Notes under the pieces: generated by a model
Seen by the model: the letters and a program-made list of their open reading frames with translations, nothing else
What the model was told of the DNA's origin: nothing
The model's database searches: none
Source of the DNA: Chitinivorax sp. B
Lineage (GTDB): Bacteria; Pseudomonadota; Gammaproteobacteria; Burkholderiales; SCOH01
Assembly (NCBI RefSeq): GCF_005503445.1
Contig: NZ_SCOH01000019.1
Location: forward strand, 37,824-101,823
Length of the DNA stretch: 64,000 bases
Direction of reading: 5' to 3'
Program-made: the position numbers and the translations under genes
Part shown: in pieces, positions 57,421 to 64,000 of the stretch
Layout: the number at the start of each line of letters is the position of its first letter
How positions within the stretch are numbered: the first letter of the stretch is position 1

Positions 57421-58758
57421 TTACTGCATGGCAGGTTGCAAAACAGGTGGTGTTTCAATGGCCGCTTTACCAGCCTTGCCTGCCAGATAGAACAGTACCC
57501 GCACATAGGCAAAACCCAAACAGAGGTACAAGCTCAGATACATGGCCAGTGACAGGCCAATATGCGCCGGTGGCACTGCTGATGCCGCCTCTGCCGTGGT
57601 CAATACCCCATAGACCAGCCAGGGCTGACGGCCGACTTCTGTCACATACCAACCCGCAATCAGCCCAACCCAACCGGCAAATGTCATGGCGACAAACGTG
57701 TGGGCCAGCCATGTCGGTAACCCCTTTTGCTGACGCCAATACCACAGTGCCGCCCACGATACCGCCAGCATCAACAACCCAACACCAACCATGATCCGGA
57801 ATGCCCAGAACACCGGCCCGACAGGGGGATGCTTGCCTTCAAACGCATCCAGTCCTTTGATTTCCCCCTGCCAGTCATGGGTCAGATAAAAACTGGCCAG
57901 TTTGGGGATGGCAATTTCGTAGTGATTGGTTTTGGCCTCGCTATCCGGAATCCCAAACAACACAGCATCCACCCCCTTACTGGTCTGCCAGATGCCCTCC
58001 ATGGCGGCCAACTTGGCTGGCTGATGCTTCAGCGTATTCAACCCATGTAAGTCCCCAACCACAATCTGCAGTGGAATCAGCATGGCCCCCATTACAATCC
58101 CGGTGCGTAATGCGGCCATCAAGCCTGCGGAACGGTCACCGCGCAGATAACGGAACGACGACAGCCCTGCCAACAAAAACGCTACCGTCAGCCCGGAAGC
58201 CAACAACATGTGAACGAAGCGGTATGGGAACGACGGATTCGTCAGAATTGCGCCCCAATCCGTGGCATGTGCCTGGCCATTGATCATTTCAAAGCCAACC
58301 GGTGTCTGCATCCAGGAATTCAGGATCAGAATCCAGAAAGCAGACACGGTTGTACCAATGGCCACCAAGGCGGTCGCCAAGGTATGCATGTTGTTGGATA
58401 CCCGCTTCGCCCCGAACAGCATGATGCCAAGGAAAGTGGCTTCCATGAAAAAAGCCGTCAATACTTCCGCAGCCAACAAAGGCCCGGCAATATTGCCAAC
58501 GGTCTGCATGAATCCAGGCCAGTTGGTACCGAACTGGAAGCTCATGGTGATGCCGGTGACCACACCTAATGCAAAGGTCAGGGCAAAGACTTTGACCCAG
58601 AATTGGTAGGCATCGCGCCAAGCTTGATTGCCGGTGCGATTACCTTGCCATTTGAAGAACAGCAGAACCCACGCCAGCGCAATGCTGATGGCAGGAAAGA
58701 GGATGTGAAACGTAATATTGGCTGCAAACTGTATTCGGGCGAGAACGACCGGGTCCAT
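57421..58758 (-). CDS. cydA: Cytochrome bd-type ubiquinol oxidase subunit I, short Q-loop type
   Basis: This 445-residue protein starts M-D-P-V-V-L-A-R-I-Q-F-A-A-N-I-T-F-H with the haem-ligand His near residue 18. It has about nine hydrophobic helices, Q-F-G-T-N-W-P, and G-W-Y-V-T-E-V-G-R-Q-P-W near the C-terminus. The length fits short Q-loop members (cyanide-insensitive CIO-type) rather than the 520-residue E. coli form. It reduces O2 with quinol and works at low oxygen or under nitrosative stress. AGGAATTC lies upstream of the ATG. Earlier in-frame starts add a basic, unlike segment. Confidence 0.92.
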   Translation of the reverse strand: MDPVVLARIQFAANITFHILFPAISIALAWVLLFFKWQGNRTGNQAWRDAYQFWVKVFALTFALGVVTGITMSFQFGTNWPGFMQTVGNIAGPLLAAEVLTAFFMEATFLGIMLFGAKRVSNNMHTLATALVAIGTTVSAFWILILNSWMQTPVGFEMINGQAHATDWGAILTNPSFPYRFVHMLLASGLTVAFLLAGLSSFRYLRGDRSAGLMAALRTGIVMGAMLIPLQIVVGDLHGLNTLKHQPAKLAAMEGIWQTSKGVDAVLFGIPDSEAKTNHYEIAIPKLASFYLTHDWQGEIKGLDAFEGKHPPVGPVFWAFRIMVGVGLLMLAVSWAALWYWRQQKGLPTWLAHTFVAMTFAGWVGLIAGWYVTEVGRQPWLVYGVLTTAEAASAVPPAHIGLSLAMYLSLYLCLGFAYVRVLFYLAGKAGKAAIETPPVLQPAMQ

Positions 58759-58893
58759 GACGAATTCCTGTAAGAATGAACTGCACCATGCCTGCCTCCT
58801 CCTGTGCCGCTTCAGCAGCAACGCGTTTATATGGATTTGCTACAGCAGACACCGTCAACTGCTTACCTTACTGGGTCTGCCTGAATCATCTTG

Positions 58894-59466
58894 CTAGTTA
58901 TCGCCACCCTGCCCGCGCCCACCGGTGAACAGCGTGAATTTGTCCTTGAGCTCCAAGACCTTCTGTACCTTGGAACCCAGATTCATCAACTGCACCAAGG
59001 TGTCTGCTTCCAGGCGCTGTACGTCGGTAAACCAATTAGTGACTTGTTCGATCAGACCATGCATTTCCCGCATGCGCTCTTGAGCGTGGCGATCCTCGTC
59101 CGTAACCGGTGTTTCCATCAGCGCAGCCCGCAGCATCGACAAAGTCGGATCAACCTCACGCTTGCGTCGCTCTTCAGCCAGGGTGCGGAAAATTGCCCAT
59201 ACATCGTCAGGTGCCGAAAAGTACTCGCGTCGATCACCCGGTAAATGTTGTGGTTTGGTCAGCCGCCAACTTTCCAGTTCCTTCAGCCCCATACTGACGT
59301 TGGACCGGGAAAAACCCAAAGCCTCCGCGATTTCATCCGCATTCAACGGTCGGTTGGAAACAAACAACAGGGCGTAGATCTGGCCAACCGTGCGGTTGAT
59401 CCCCCAGCGGCTACCCATTTCACCAAAATGCAGGACGAAAGATTGAATGAGTGGAGTAAGGTTCAT
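58894..59466 (-). CDS. GbsR/MarR-family transcriptional regulator
   Basis: In this 190-residue protein the N-terminal winged helix includes G-E-M-G-S-R-W-G-I-N-R-T-V-G-Q-I-Y-A, A-L-G-F-S-R-S-N-V-S-M-G-L-K-E-L and G-D-R-R-E-Y-F, the GbsR pattern. The C-terminal half is helical. Members include GbsR of glycine-betaine synthesis and GbsR-like repressors of transport. It lies 135 bases upstream of cydA on the same strand, which suggests a role in cydAB expression; that is inference. Confidence 0.85.
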   Translation of the reverse strand: MNLTPLIQSFVLHFGEMGSRWGINRTVGQIYALLFVSNRPLNADEIAEALGFSRSNVSMGLKELESWRLTKPQHLPGDRREYFSAPDDVWAIFRTLAEERRKREVDPTLSMLRAALMETPVTDEDRHAQERMREMHGLIEQVTNWFTDVQRLEADTLVQLMNLGSKVQKVLELKDKFTLFTGGRGQGGDN

Positions 59467-59702
59467 ATGTTTTGAATTTTCAATAATTACTGAAAATTTA
59501 GCACAAACTTGATTTCAATCAAAGGAAATATACGGAAATAGTGATCAAGACATGTACCTAAAGTGGCACAAGGCATTGAAATTTATTGAAGATGGTGACC
59601 AACCGCATATGACAGAAAAACAGTGCGGCTTTGATACCGCACCGTTGTACACGACTGGGTATTAACCTGTTAGCAACAATCTGCCAGGTGCCAGGATCGT
59701 TA

Positions 59703-60170
59703 CTAGTTCTGATGAAGCACCTCGAACCGATCCTCAGCCAACATCCAGCGACCGCCTTGCTTGACCCAACGTTCCCGCGAGATATGACCACCGCCAATGT
59801 TCATCGACCAATCAGCCGACAACAACATCGTATTGACATCAGGCTGTTCAATCTTGATGTGCGTATAAGCCAGATTCCGTGCGCCCTTGCCAATCAAATC
59901 AGTCCAAAATGCTAGAATAGCCTGACGGCCAACATAGCTGCCAAAGGGTTTTGCTTCCATGGTTGCATGGTCCAGATAGGCCTCTGCACACGCACGTGCA
60001 TTTCCTGCATTAAATGCGGCAATCCAGGCACGGCTGGCCTCCAGCACTTCATGCAAGGCCACTTGGAAGTCTTGGTGCTGTCCAGCAACTTGATCCGGTT
60101 GCTTGGCATACATGGGTGAAGGCAACGCCAGCACGCTCAACGCAAGAACGGTTAATGCATGTTTGATCAT
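59703..60170 (-). CDS. Periplasmic SnoaL/NTF2-like protein (DUF4440 type)
   Basis: This 155-residue protein has a signal peptide (M-I-K-H-A-L-T-V-L-A-L-S-V-L-A, then Y-A-K). The NTF2-like fold shows W-I-A-A-F-N-A-G-N-A-R-A-C-A-E-A-Y and F-W-T-D-L-I-G-K-G-A. Such proteins include ketosteroid isomerase-like enzymes and binding proteins; no catalytic set can be named. It is divergent from the LysR gene at 60278, the usual arrangement of a LysR regulator and its target. Confidence 0.75.
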   Translation of the reverse strand: MIKHALTVLALSVLALPSPMYAKQPDQVAGQHQDFQVALHEVLEASRAWIAAFNAGNARACAEAYLDHATMEAKPFGSYVGRQAILAFWTDLIGKGARNLAYTHIKIEQPDVNTMLLSADWSMNIGGGHISRERWVKQGGRWMLAEDRFEVLHQN

Positions 60171-60277
60171 GAGATGAATCCTTACAGAAATGATTGTTTT
60201 CAAAAGCAGTGAACACGGCAGCCAGTCTAATTGGTGATATATTTCAGATATATATCCAATAAATTTATTAACTGTTT

Positions 60278-61180
60278 ATGCAAAATGAACAAAAGTTGCT
60301 CGCCTTTCGGATGCTGTTGTTTCGCGAGGTCATCAAGCAGGGCAGCTTTACCGATGCAGCCTTAGCCGTGGACTTGACCAAGTCCGGAATCAGCCAGCAT
60401 GTCGCCTATCTGGAAAAGCAACTGGGCACCCAACTGCTGGTACGCACAACGCGCCGCCTTAGCCTGACGGAAGCAGGCCGGCTGTTTTTGGCAAGATGCA
60501 ATGAAATGGCCACATTATTGGATGTGGCATGTGACGAGGTTCAGCAGCTAAGCCAGCGGCCAAGTGGCCCGATCCGGGTAACCGCCCCACATGCACTGAC
60601 ATCCAGCGTGCTTATTCCCGCCATGCTGAAATTGACGGAGCAGTTTCCTGATTTGGAACCGGATATTCGGGTGGATGATGCAATTTCGGATATCGTCCGC
60701 GATGGGATTGACCTTGCGCTACGGGTTGGCGTGTTACCAGAAAGTACGCTGCGAGCACGTAAGGTAGGCGAACTGTGGGGAATACCGGTAGCCTCACCAC
60801 GCTATCTGGCAACGATTCCCCTCATCCAACACATTCAGGACTTGACCAAGCACCCATTCATTGCCACCCGCTGGCAACAGTCGCAGAAGTTGCTTACCTT
60901 GCAGGATGTCAACGGGACCAGCACCACACTACCTATCCAACCCAAATTCAAAGTTGATAATGCCGTGATTGCATGTGAATTAGCCGTACAGGGTAAAGGT
61001 ATTGCCATCCTGCCGAACACGCTGATACAACCCATGCTTCAACAAGGCTTACTGAGTATCGTGCTGGCAGGCGTGCAGGAAGCCAACCAGCCTATCTTTA
61101 CCGTGCATAGTTATCAGGGTGATATTCCACTGGCTGTCCGATGGTTACAAACCTTTTTGCAACAACAGTTAGCCAACTGA
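60278..61180 (+). CDS. LysR family transcriptional regulator
   Basis: This 300-residue protein has an N-terminal winged helix-turn-helix (L-F-R-E-V-I-K-Q-G-S-F-T-D-A-A-L-A-V-D-L-T-K-S-G). A LysR substrate-binding domain follows from about residue 90 (G-P-I-R-V-T-A-P, D-G-I-D-L-A-L-R-V-G). The -L-A-L-R-V-G and S-P-R-Y-L patterns place it in the large AaeR/DsdC-like CrgA group. The divergent periplasmic gene is a likely target; the ligand is unknown. Confidence 0.9.
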   Translation: MQNEQKLLAFRMLLFREVIKQGSFTDAALAVDLTKSGISQHVAYLEKQLGTQLLVRTTRRLSLTEAGRLFLARCNEMATLLDVACDEVQQLSQRPSGPIRVTAPHALTSSVLIPAMLKLTEQFPDLEPDIRVDDAISDIVRDGIDLALRVGVLPESTLRARKVGELWGIPVASPRYLATIPLIQHIQDLTKHPFIATRWQQSQKLLTLQDVNGTSTTLPIQPKFKVDNAVIACELAVQGKGIAILPNTLIQPMLQQGLLSIVLAGVQEANQPIFTVHSYQGDIPLAVRWLQTFLQQQLAN

Positions 61181-61893
61181 TTTTGCAGCCAGTAAGCGGG
61201 CCGCCCAATCAAGATTCAAGGCCGACAACCATTCCAACACAACGAAAACCCACTGGATAAACTATTGGTGCAACGTCCGTAACCACCAAGCAACACGGCA
61301 TGTCGAACTTGATTTTCGGTAGATAGACAGCAACATTTTGATGCCGATTTGTCAGCGCAAATTACTTACCAACTGATGTTACGCACGGGCTTTGCTGTCA
61401 AAGGTCAAGTTAGCTGCTTGGGTATTGGTTGCGCCCGGCAGACGCGAGACTTTTCTTGATTAACCAAGCAAAGCCTCCAAAACAAGGCGACCCGTGCACC
61501 TTGTCCGTGTTGCGGATGCCCTGTGCTACTTGCCTGGGGCGCGGCAAAAGAAGCCCCACAAGGGGGAAAGCCAGTACTAGACGGCAAGCCGCCAAGGACT
61601 TGGCCTTTCATGTCGCTTCGCGCCACTTGAACAATTTTTGCCGTGCTCCCACCCCACACTGCGCTGCTCGGTAAGGCTAAACGGGATCGGGGCTCGTTGT
61701 GGCTGCTGAGGTTGGGGTGCCACCTACCATCATTCAGCGGTCAACGATTGATTCATCGTGCAAGACAGATGCTCCATTGTCCGATTATCAATTCTGCGCA
61801 ACATCAGTTACCAAAACATTCTCTTACCGAATAGTCCATAAGCCTGATTTTGCTTGTCTATAATAACTTTACATGCGAATGAATTGATTCAAG
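61181..61893. other. Region without a supported gene
   Basis: This 713-bp region has short frames on both strands around 61405-61674 that lack motifs and ribosome-binding sites. The promoter of the histidine kinase gene should lie near the right end. I cannot exclude a repeated non-coding element here. Confidence 0.4.
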
Positions 61894-63477
61894 ATGGACG
61901 AGCAGCTATTGCGACATTATCTTGAAGCCACCACGTTAGGGTTCTGGCAATGGCAGCCGCACGCCAATGACTTCCAGATATCCTCCTCGTTGCAATCCTT
62001 GCTTGATCTTCCCGCAATCCATCTCCTCAGAGATTGGTTAGATTACATTCATCCCGATGACGTACCGCCATTACGTGCTGCCGTTCACCGTAGCTTGGCG
62101 CAGGGTGGTAATTTCCAATTGGAAGTGCAATTACGATTACCTGACGGAAACTACCTGAATACCTTGTGCCAGGGCATGGCTTCCCCTGATGGAACGAGCG
62201 GAAGAACGGTCATGGCCACACATGTCGACAGAGGCGAATCCCAGCGGGTGGAATCGGCACTGGAAGGAGCGTTCCGGAGAACAGCCGGGGTGATTGGCGT
62301 TGATTTCATGCGGGCACTGGTCAAGGAGCTTGCTGCGGTACTGAAGGTCAAATATGCGTTCGCATCTGAAATCATGCCAGGCAATCGAAACCGCGCCCAT
62401 ACTCTGGCCCTGTGCGTGGATGGCGAAATTGTCGATAACATGGAATATGACCTGTCCGGTACCCCCTGCGCCAATGTACTGCACCGAACACTGTGCCATT
62501 ATCCCTGCGATATCCAACGATTGTTCCCGGAAGATGTCACGTTGGTCGACATGGCGGCGGAAAGCTATATGGGAGCCCCGGTCTTCTCCGCTGATGGTGA
62601 ACCATTGGGGCTGGTTTCCGTCATTGATGTACAACCACTCTCATCCAGCCCATTAGCCAAGGCGCTGCTCAGTATTTTTGCAGCCCGTGCCGGAACTGAA
62701 CTGGAACGCACCCGTTCAGAAGAACGAGTGCAACAGTTGAATCAGGAATTGGAAAATCGCGTACAACGACGCACTGAAGAGCTACAACGTGCCAACCAGG
62801 AAATTGAGGCTTTCAGCTATTCGGTATCGCACGATTTGCGTGCCCCGATTCGTCGTATTCACAATTTTGCCAATATTCTCAGTGATGACTACGCGGACCA
62901 TTTGCCTTCCGAAGGCCGGGATTACCTGTCACGAATCATGCGAGCCGCAACCAACATGTCAGAACTGATCGACGCCATGTTACATCTGGCGCGATTATCT
63001 CAACAGGAAATGCGACCGACCGTTTTCGATCTGGTCAGCATGGTACGCACCATTGTCAGTCAAGGTAATCTGGGTGACAACGCCACCCAGGTCGAATTAC
63101 GCTTGCCCCCACATCTTCGTGTCAAGGCAGATGCAACCTTGCTGTCGGTCGCCGTGGAAAACCTGTTGCGCAATGCCTATAAGTTTTCGGCAAAGACACC
63201 ACATCCGGTTGTGGAAATCGGCATGCAAAAGCACGAAGGTGTGGTTACTTATTCTGTTCGCGACAATGGTGCCGGATTTGACATGCGCTATGCGGACAAG
63301 CTGTTCAAGACCTTTCAACGTTTACACGATGATCAGACTTTTGAAGGTACCGGCATCGGGCTGGCCGTCGTCAAGCAGGTTATTGATCGGCACGGAGGCC
63401 GAGTTTGGGCGGAAGGCGAGACAGGAAAAGGAGCAACTTTCTACTTCACACTTGGGCCAGACAATCAGATCAGCTGA
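61894..63477 (+). CDS. PAS-GAF sensor histidine kinase (phytochrome-like kinase core)
   Basis: This 527-residue protein has no transmembrane segment. Residues about 5-115 are a PAS domain with PAC motif (W-L-D-Y-I-H-P-D-D-V), and 130-275 a GAF domain. 280-305 are a coiled coil (R-V-Q-Q-L-N-Q-E-L-E). The H-box is F-S-Y-S-V-S-H-D-L-R-A-P-I-R-R-I with phosphoacceptor His. The ATPase shows N-box E-N-L-L-R-N-A-Y-K-F, G1 D-N-G-A-G-F and G2 G-T-G-I-G-L. It is a cytosolic sensor that probably signals to a response regulator outside the window. The GAF domain lacks an obvious chromophore Cys in the usual place. Confidence 0.9.
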   Translation: MDEQLLRHYLEATTLGFWQWQPHANDFQISSSLQSLLDLPAIHLLRDWLDYIHPDDVPPLRAAVHRSLAQGGNFQLEVQLRLPDGNYLNTLCQGMASPDGTSGRTVMATHVDRGESQRVESALEGAFRRTAGVIGVDFMRALVKELAAVLKVKYAFASEIMPGNRNRAHTLALCVDGEIVDNMEYDLSGTPCANVLHRTLCHYPCDIQRLFPEDVTLVDMAAESYMGAPVFSADGEPLGLVSVIDVQPLSSSPLAKALLSIFAARAGTELERTRSEERVQQLNQELENRVQRRTEELQRANQEIEAFSYSVSHDLRAPIRRIHNFANILSDDYADHLPSEGRDYLSRIMRAATNMSELIDAMLHLARLSQQEMRPTVFDLVSMVRTIVSQGNLGDNATQVELRLPPHLRVKADATLLSVAVENLLRNAYKFSAKTPHPVVEIGMQKHEGVVTYSVRDNGAGFDMRYADKLFKTFQRLHDDQTFEGTGIGLAVVKQVIDRHGGRVWAEGETGKGATFYFTLGPDNQIS

Positions 63478-63503
63478 ATTGATACCTTTGACTATGCTTG
63501 GCA

Positions 63504-63532
63504 AAAAAAGCCGGGTAGGCGAACCTACCCGG
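63504..63532 (-). terminator. Terminator of the right-end minus-strand gene
   Basis: A 9-bp stem (ccgggtagg/cctacccgg, loop cgaa) is followed on the minus strand by seven T. It lies about 170 bases beyond the stop at 63699. Confidence 0.8.
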
Positions 63533-63698
63533 TGGCCTGAAAAGTAGGGATAGTGCACTGCCGATCAAGCGAACCTGCCGGTTAAATCAGGGAGAGTTTT
63601 CCAGCAAGTCCGCCTTCACAGCAGGTCTGGCATCGTTCTAATGAACGATTCTGGTACCAGACCCGTATTCATGTACGGGCCTGGCAAATTTCAATTGC

Positions 63699-64000
63699 TT
63701 ATCGAGCAGTTCTACACGCTGGCACGACGGGATCGTTGCTTCCGGTATCCAGGAAACCATCACTGATCCATTGACCGCTGCTCAATTTGTTCCAAAGCCG
63801 CGTCCAGCCCCATACACCTTGTACCCAGTCACCATAGCTATGGCACACAATATTGATGCGGTTGCCGTGACGTACCGTGCCAAGAATTGTTGAATTCAGG
63901 GTCGGCGCACTACGCACATTCACCGGACGATCTGCAGACGTAGATTGCACCGTCACCTGCTTGGAAGGCGTTGGTGTTGGGGTCGGTGTAGGTGTGGGAG
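63699..64000 (-). CDS. SH3-domain protein with Pro-Thr linker, C-terminal part (truncated by window edge)
   Basis: The frame is open to the right edge. Its first visible residues are a Pro-Thr repeat (P-T-P-T-P-T-P-T-P-T-P-S-K-Q), followed by an SH3b-like domain of about 70 residues (P-V-N-V-R-S-A-P-T-L-N-S-T-I-L-G-T-V, then W-V-Q-G-V-W-G-W-T-R). It ends with a single Cys in the last residues. PT linkers joined to SH3 domains are typical of secreted hydrolases of cell walls or polysaccharides; the catalytic part would lie beyond 64000. Confidence 0.75.
   Translation of the reverse strand, partial: PTPTPTPTPTPSKQVTVQSTSADRPVNVRSAPTLNSTILGTVRHGNRINIVCHSYGDWVQGVWGWTRLWNKLSSGQWISDGFLDTGSNDPVVPACRTAR

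Noticed and set aside
61405..61674. Overlapping short frames on both strands before the histidine kinase
   Set aside because: No motif, no ribosome-binding site, composition typical of non-coding sequence read through.

Overview
The window reads as a chromosomal segment of a betaproteobacterium, most likely a Neisseriales-type organism (Chromobacterium/Chitinivorax/Chitinimonas relatives). This rests on gene order, not on any search: nadD-rsfS-rlmH-maf-rng, ilvB-ilvH-ilvC-pssA-leuA, an ECF sigma gene followed by DUF3619, DUF3106 and RDD genes, and lptGF divergent from pepA-holC. I see no tRNA, rRNA, CRISPR array, integrase or intact insertion sequence. All start positions are my own choices from Shine-Dalgarno sites, overlaps and family length.

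Layout. 1-2216: end of a response-regulator operon, a PepSY protein, a glycine-zipper envelope protein, a secreted DUF6160/FilA-like protein and diacylglycerol kinase. 2281-5923: housekeeping operon (NAD synthesis, ribosome maturation, Maf, RNase G). 6256-10217: an Lrp-type regulator convergent with a four-gene operon encoding an FAH-fold enzyme, a D-2-hydroxyacid dehydrogenase, a Gate-domain membrane protein and a PF10014 2-oxoglutarate dioxygenase of the free-amino-acid hydroxylase type. 10833-17201: branched-chain amino acid operon with pssA. Its LeuA carries an in-frame N-terminal helix-turn-helix domain, and its promoter region contains paired palindromes. 17625-19529: ECF sigma operon, apparently starting at CTG. 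19575-25443: lptGF, pepA, holC and a repeat-rich acidic/proline protein. 25695-27011: a class III nucleotide cyclase with a PT linker. 27655-35124: an RTX-type type I secretion operon (HlyB, HlyD, 1235-aa substrate) without an acyltransferase gene. 36622-52314: GntR-type regulator, tpiA and a complete myo-inositol catabolic locus (ABC importer, iolC-DUF2090, iolD, iolE, iolB and mmsA on the minus strand; RpiR regulator and two dehydrogenases divergent). 52425-56201: WGR/DUF4132 giant protein. 56410-59466: cytochrome bd-type oxidase with a GbsR-type regulator. 59703-64000: SnoaL-like protein, LysR regulator, PAS-GAF histidine kinase, and the end of an SH3-domain protein with a PT linker.

How the parts work together. 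The inositol locus imports myo-inositol, oxidises it (IolG), dehydrates it (IolE), opens the ring (IolD), isomerises (IolB), phosphorylates and probably cleaves it (IolC-DUF2090), and converts malonate semialdehyde to acetyl-CoA (MmsA). The nearby tpiA can process the dihydroxyacetone phosphate. The most unusual element is the HTH-LeuA fusion with symmetric operator-like sites overlapping its own promoter, which suggests an enzyme that may regulate its own transcription. The amino-acid dioxygenase operon is the second candidate for an undescribed pathway.
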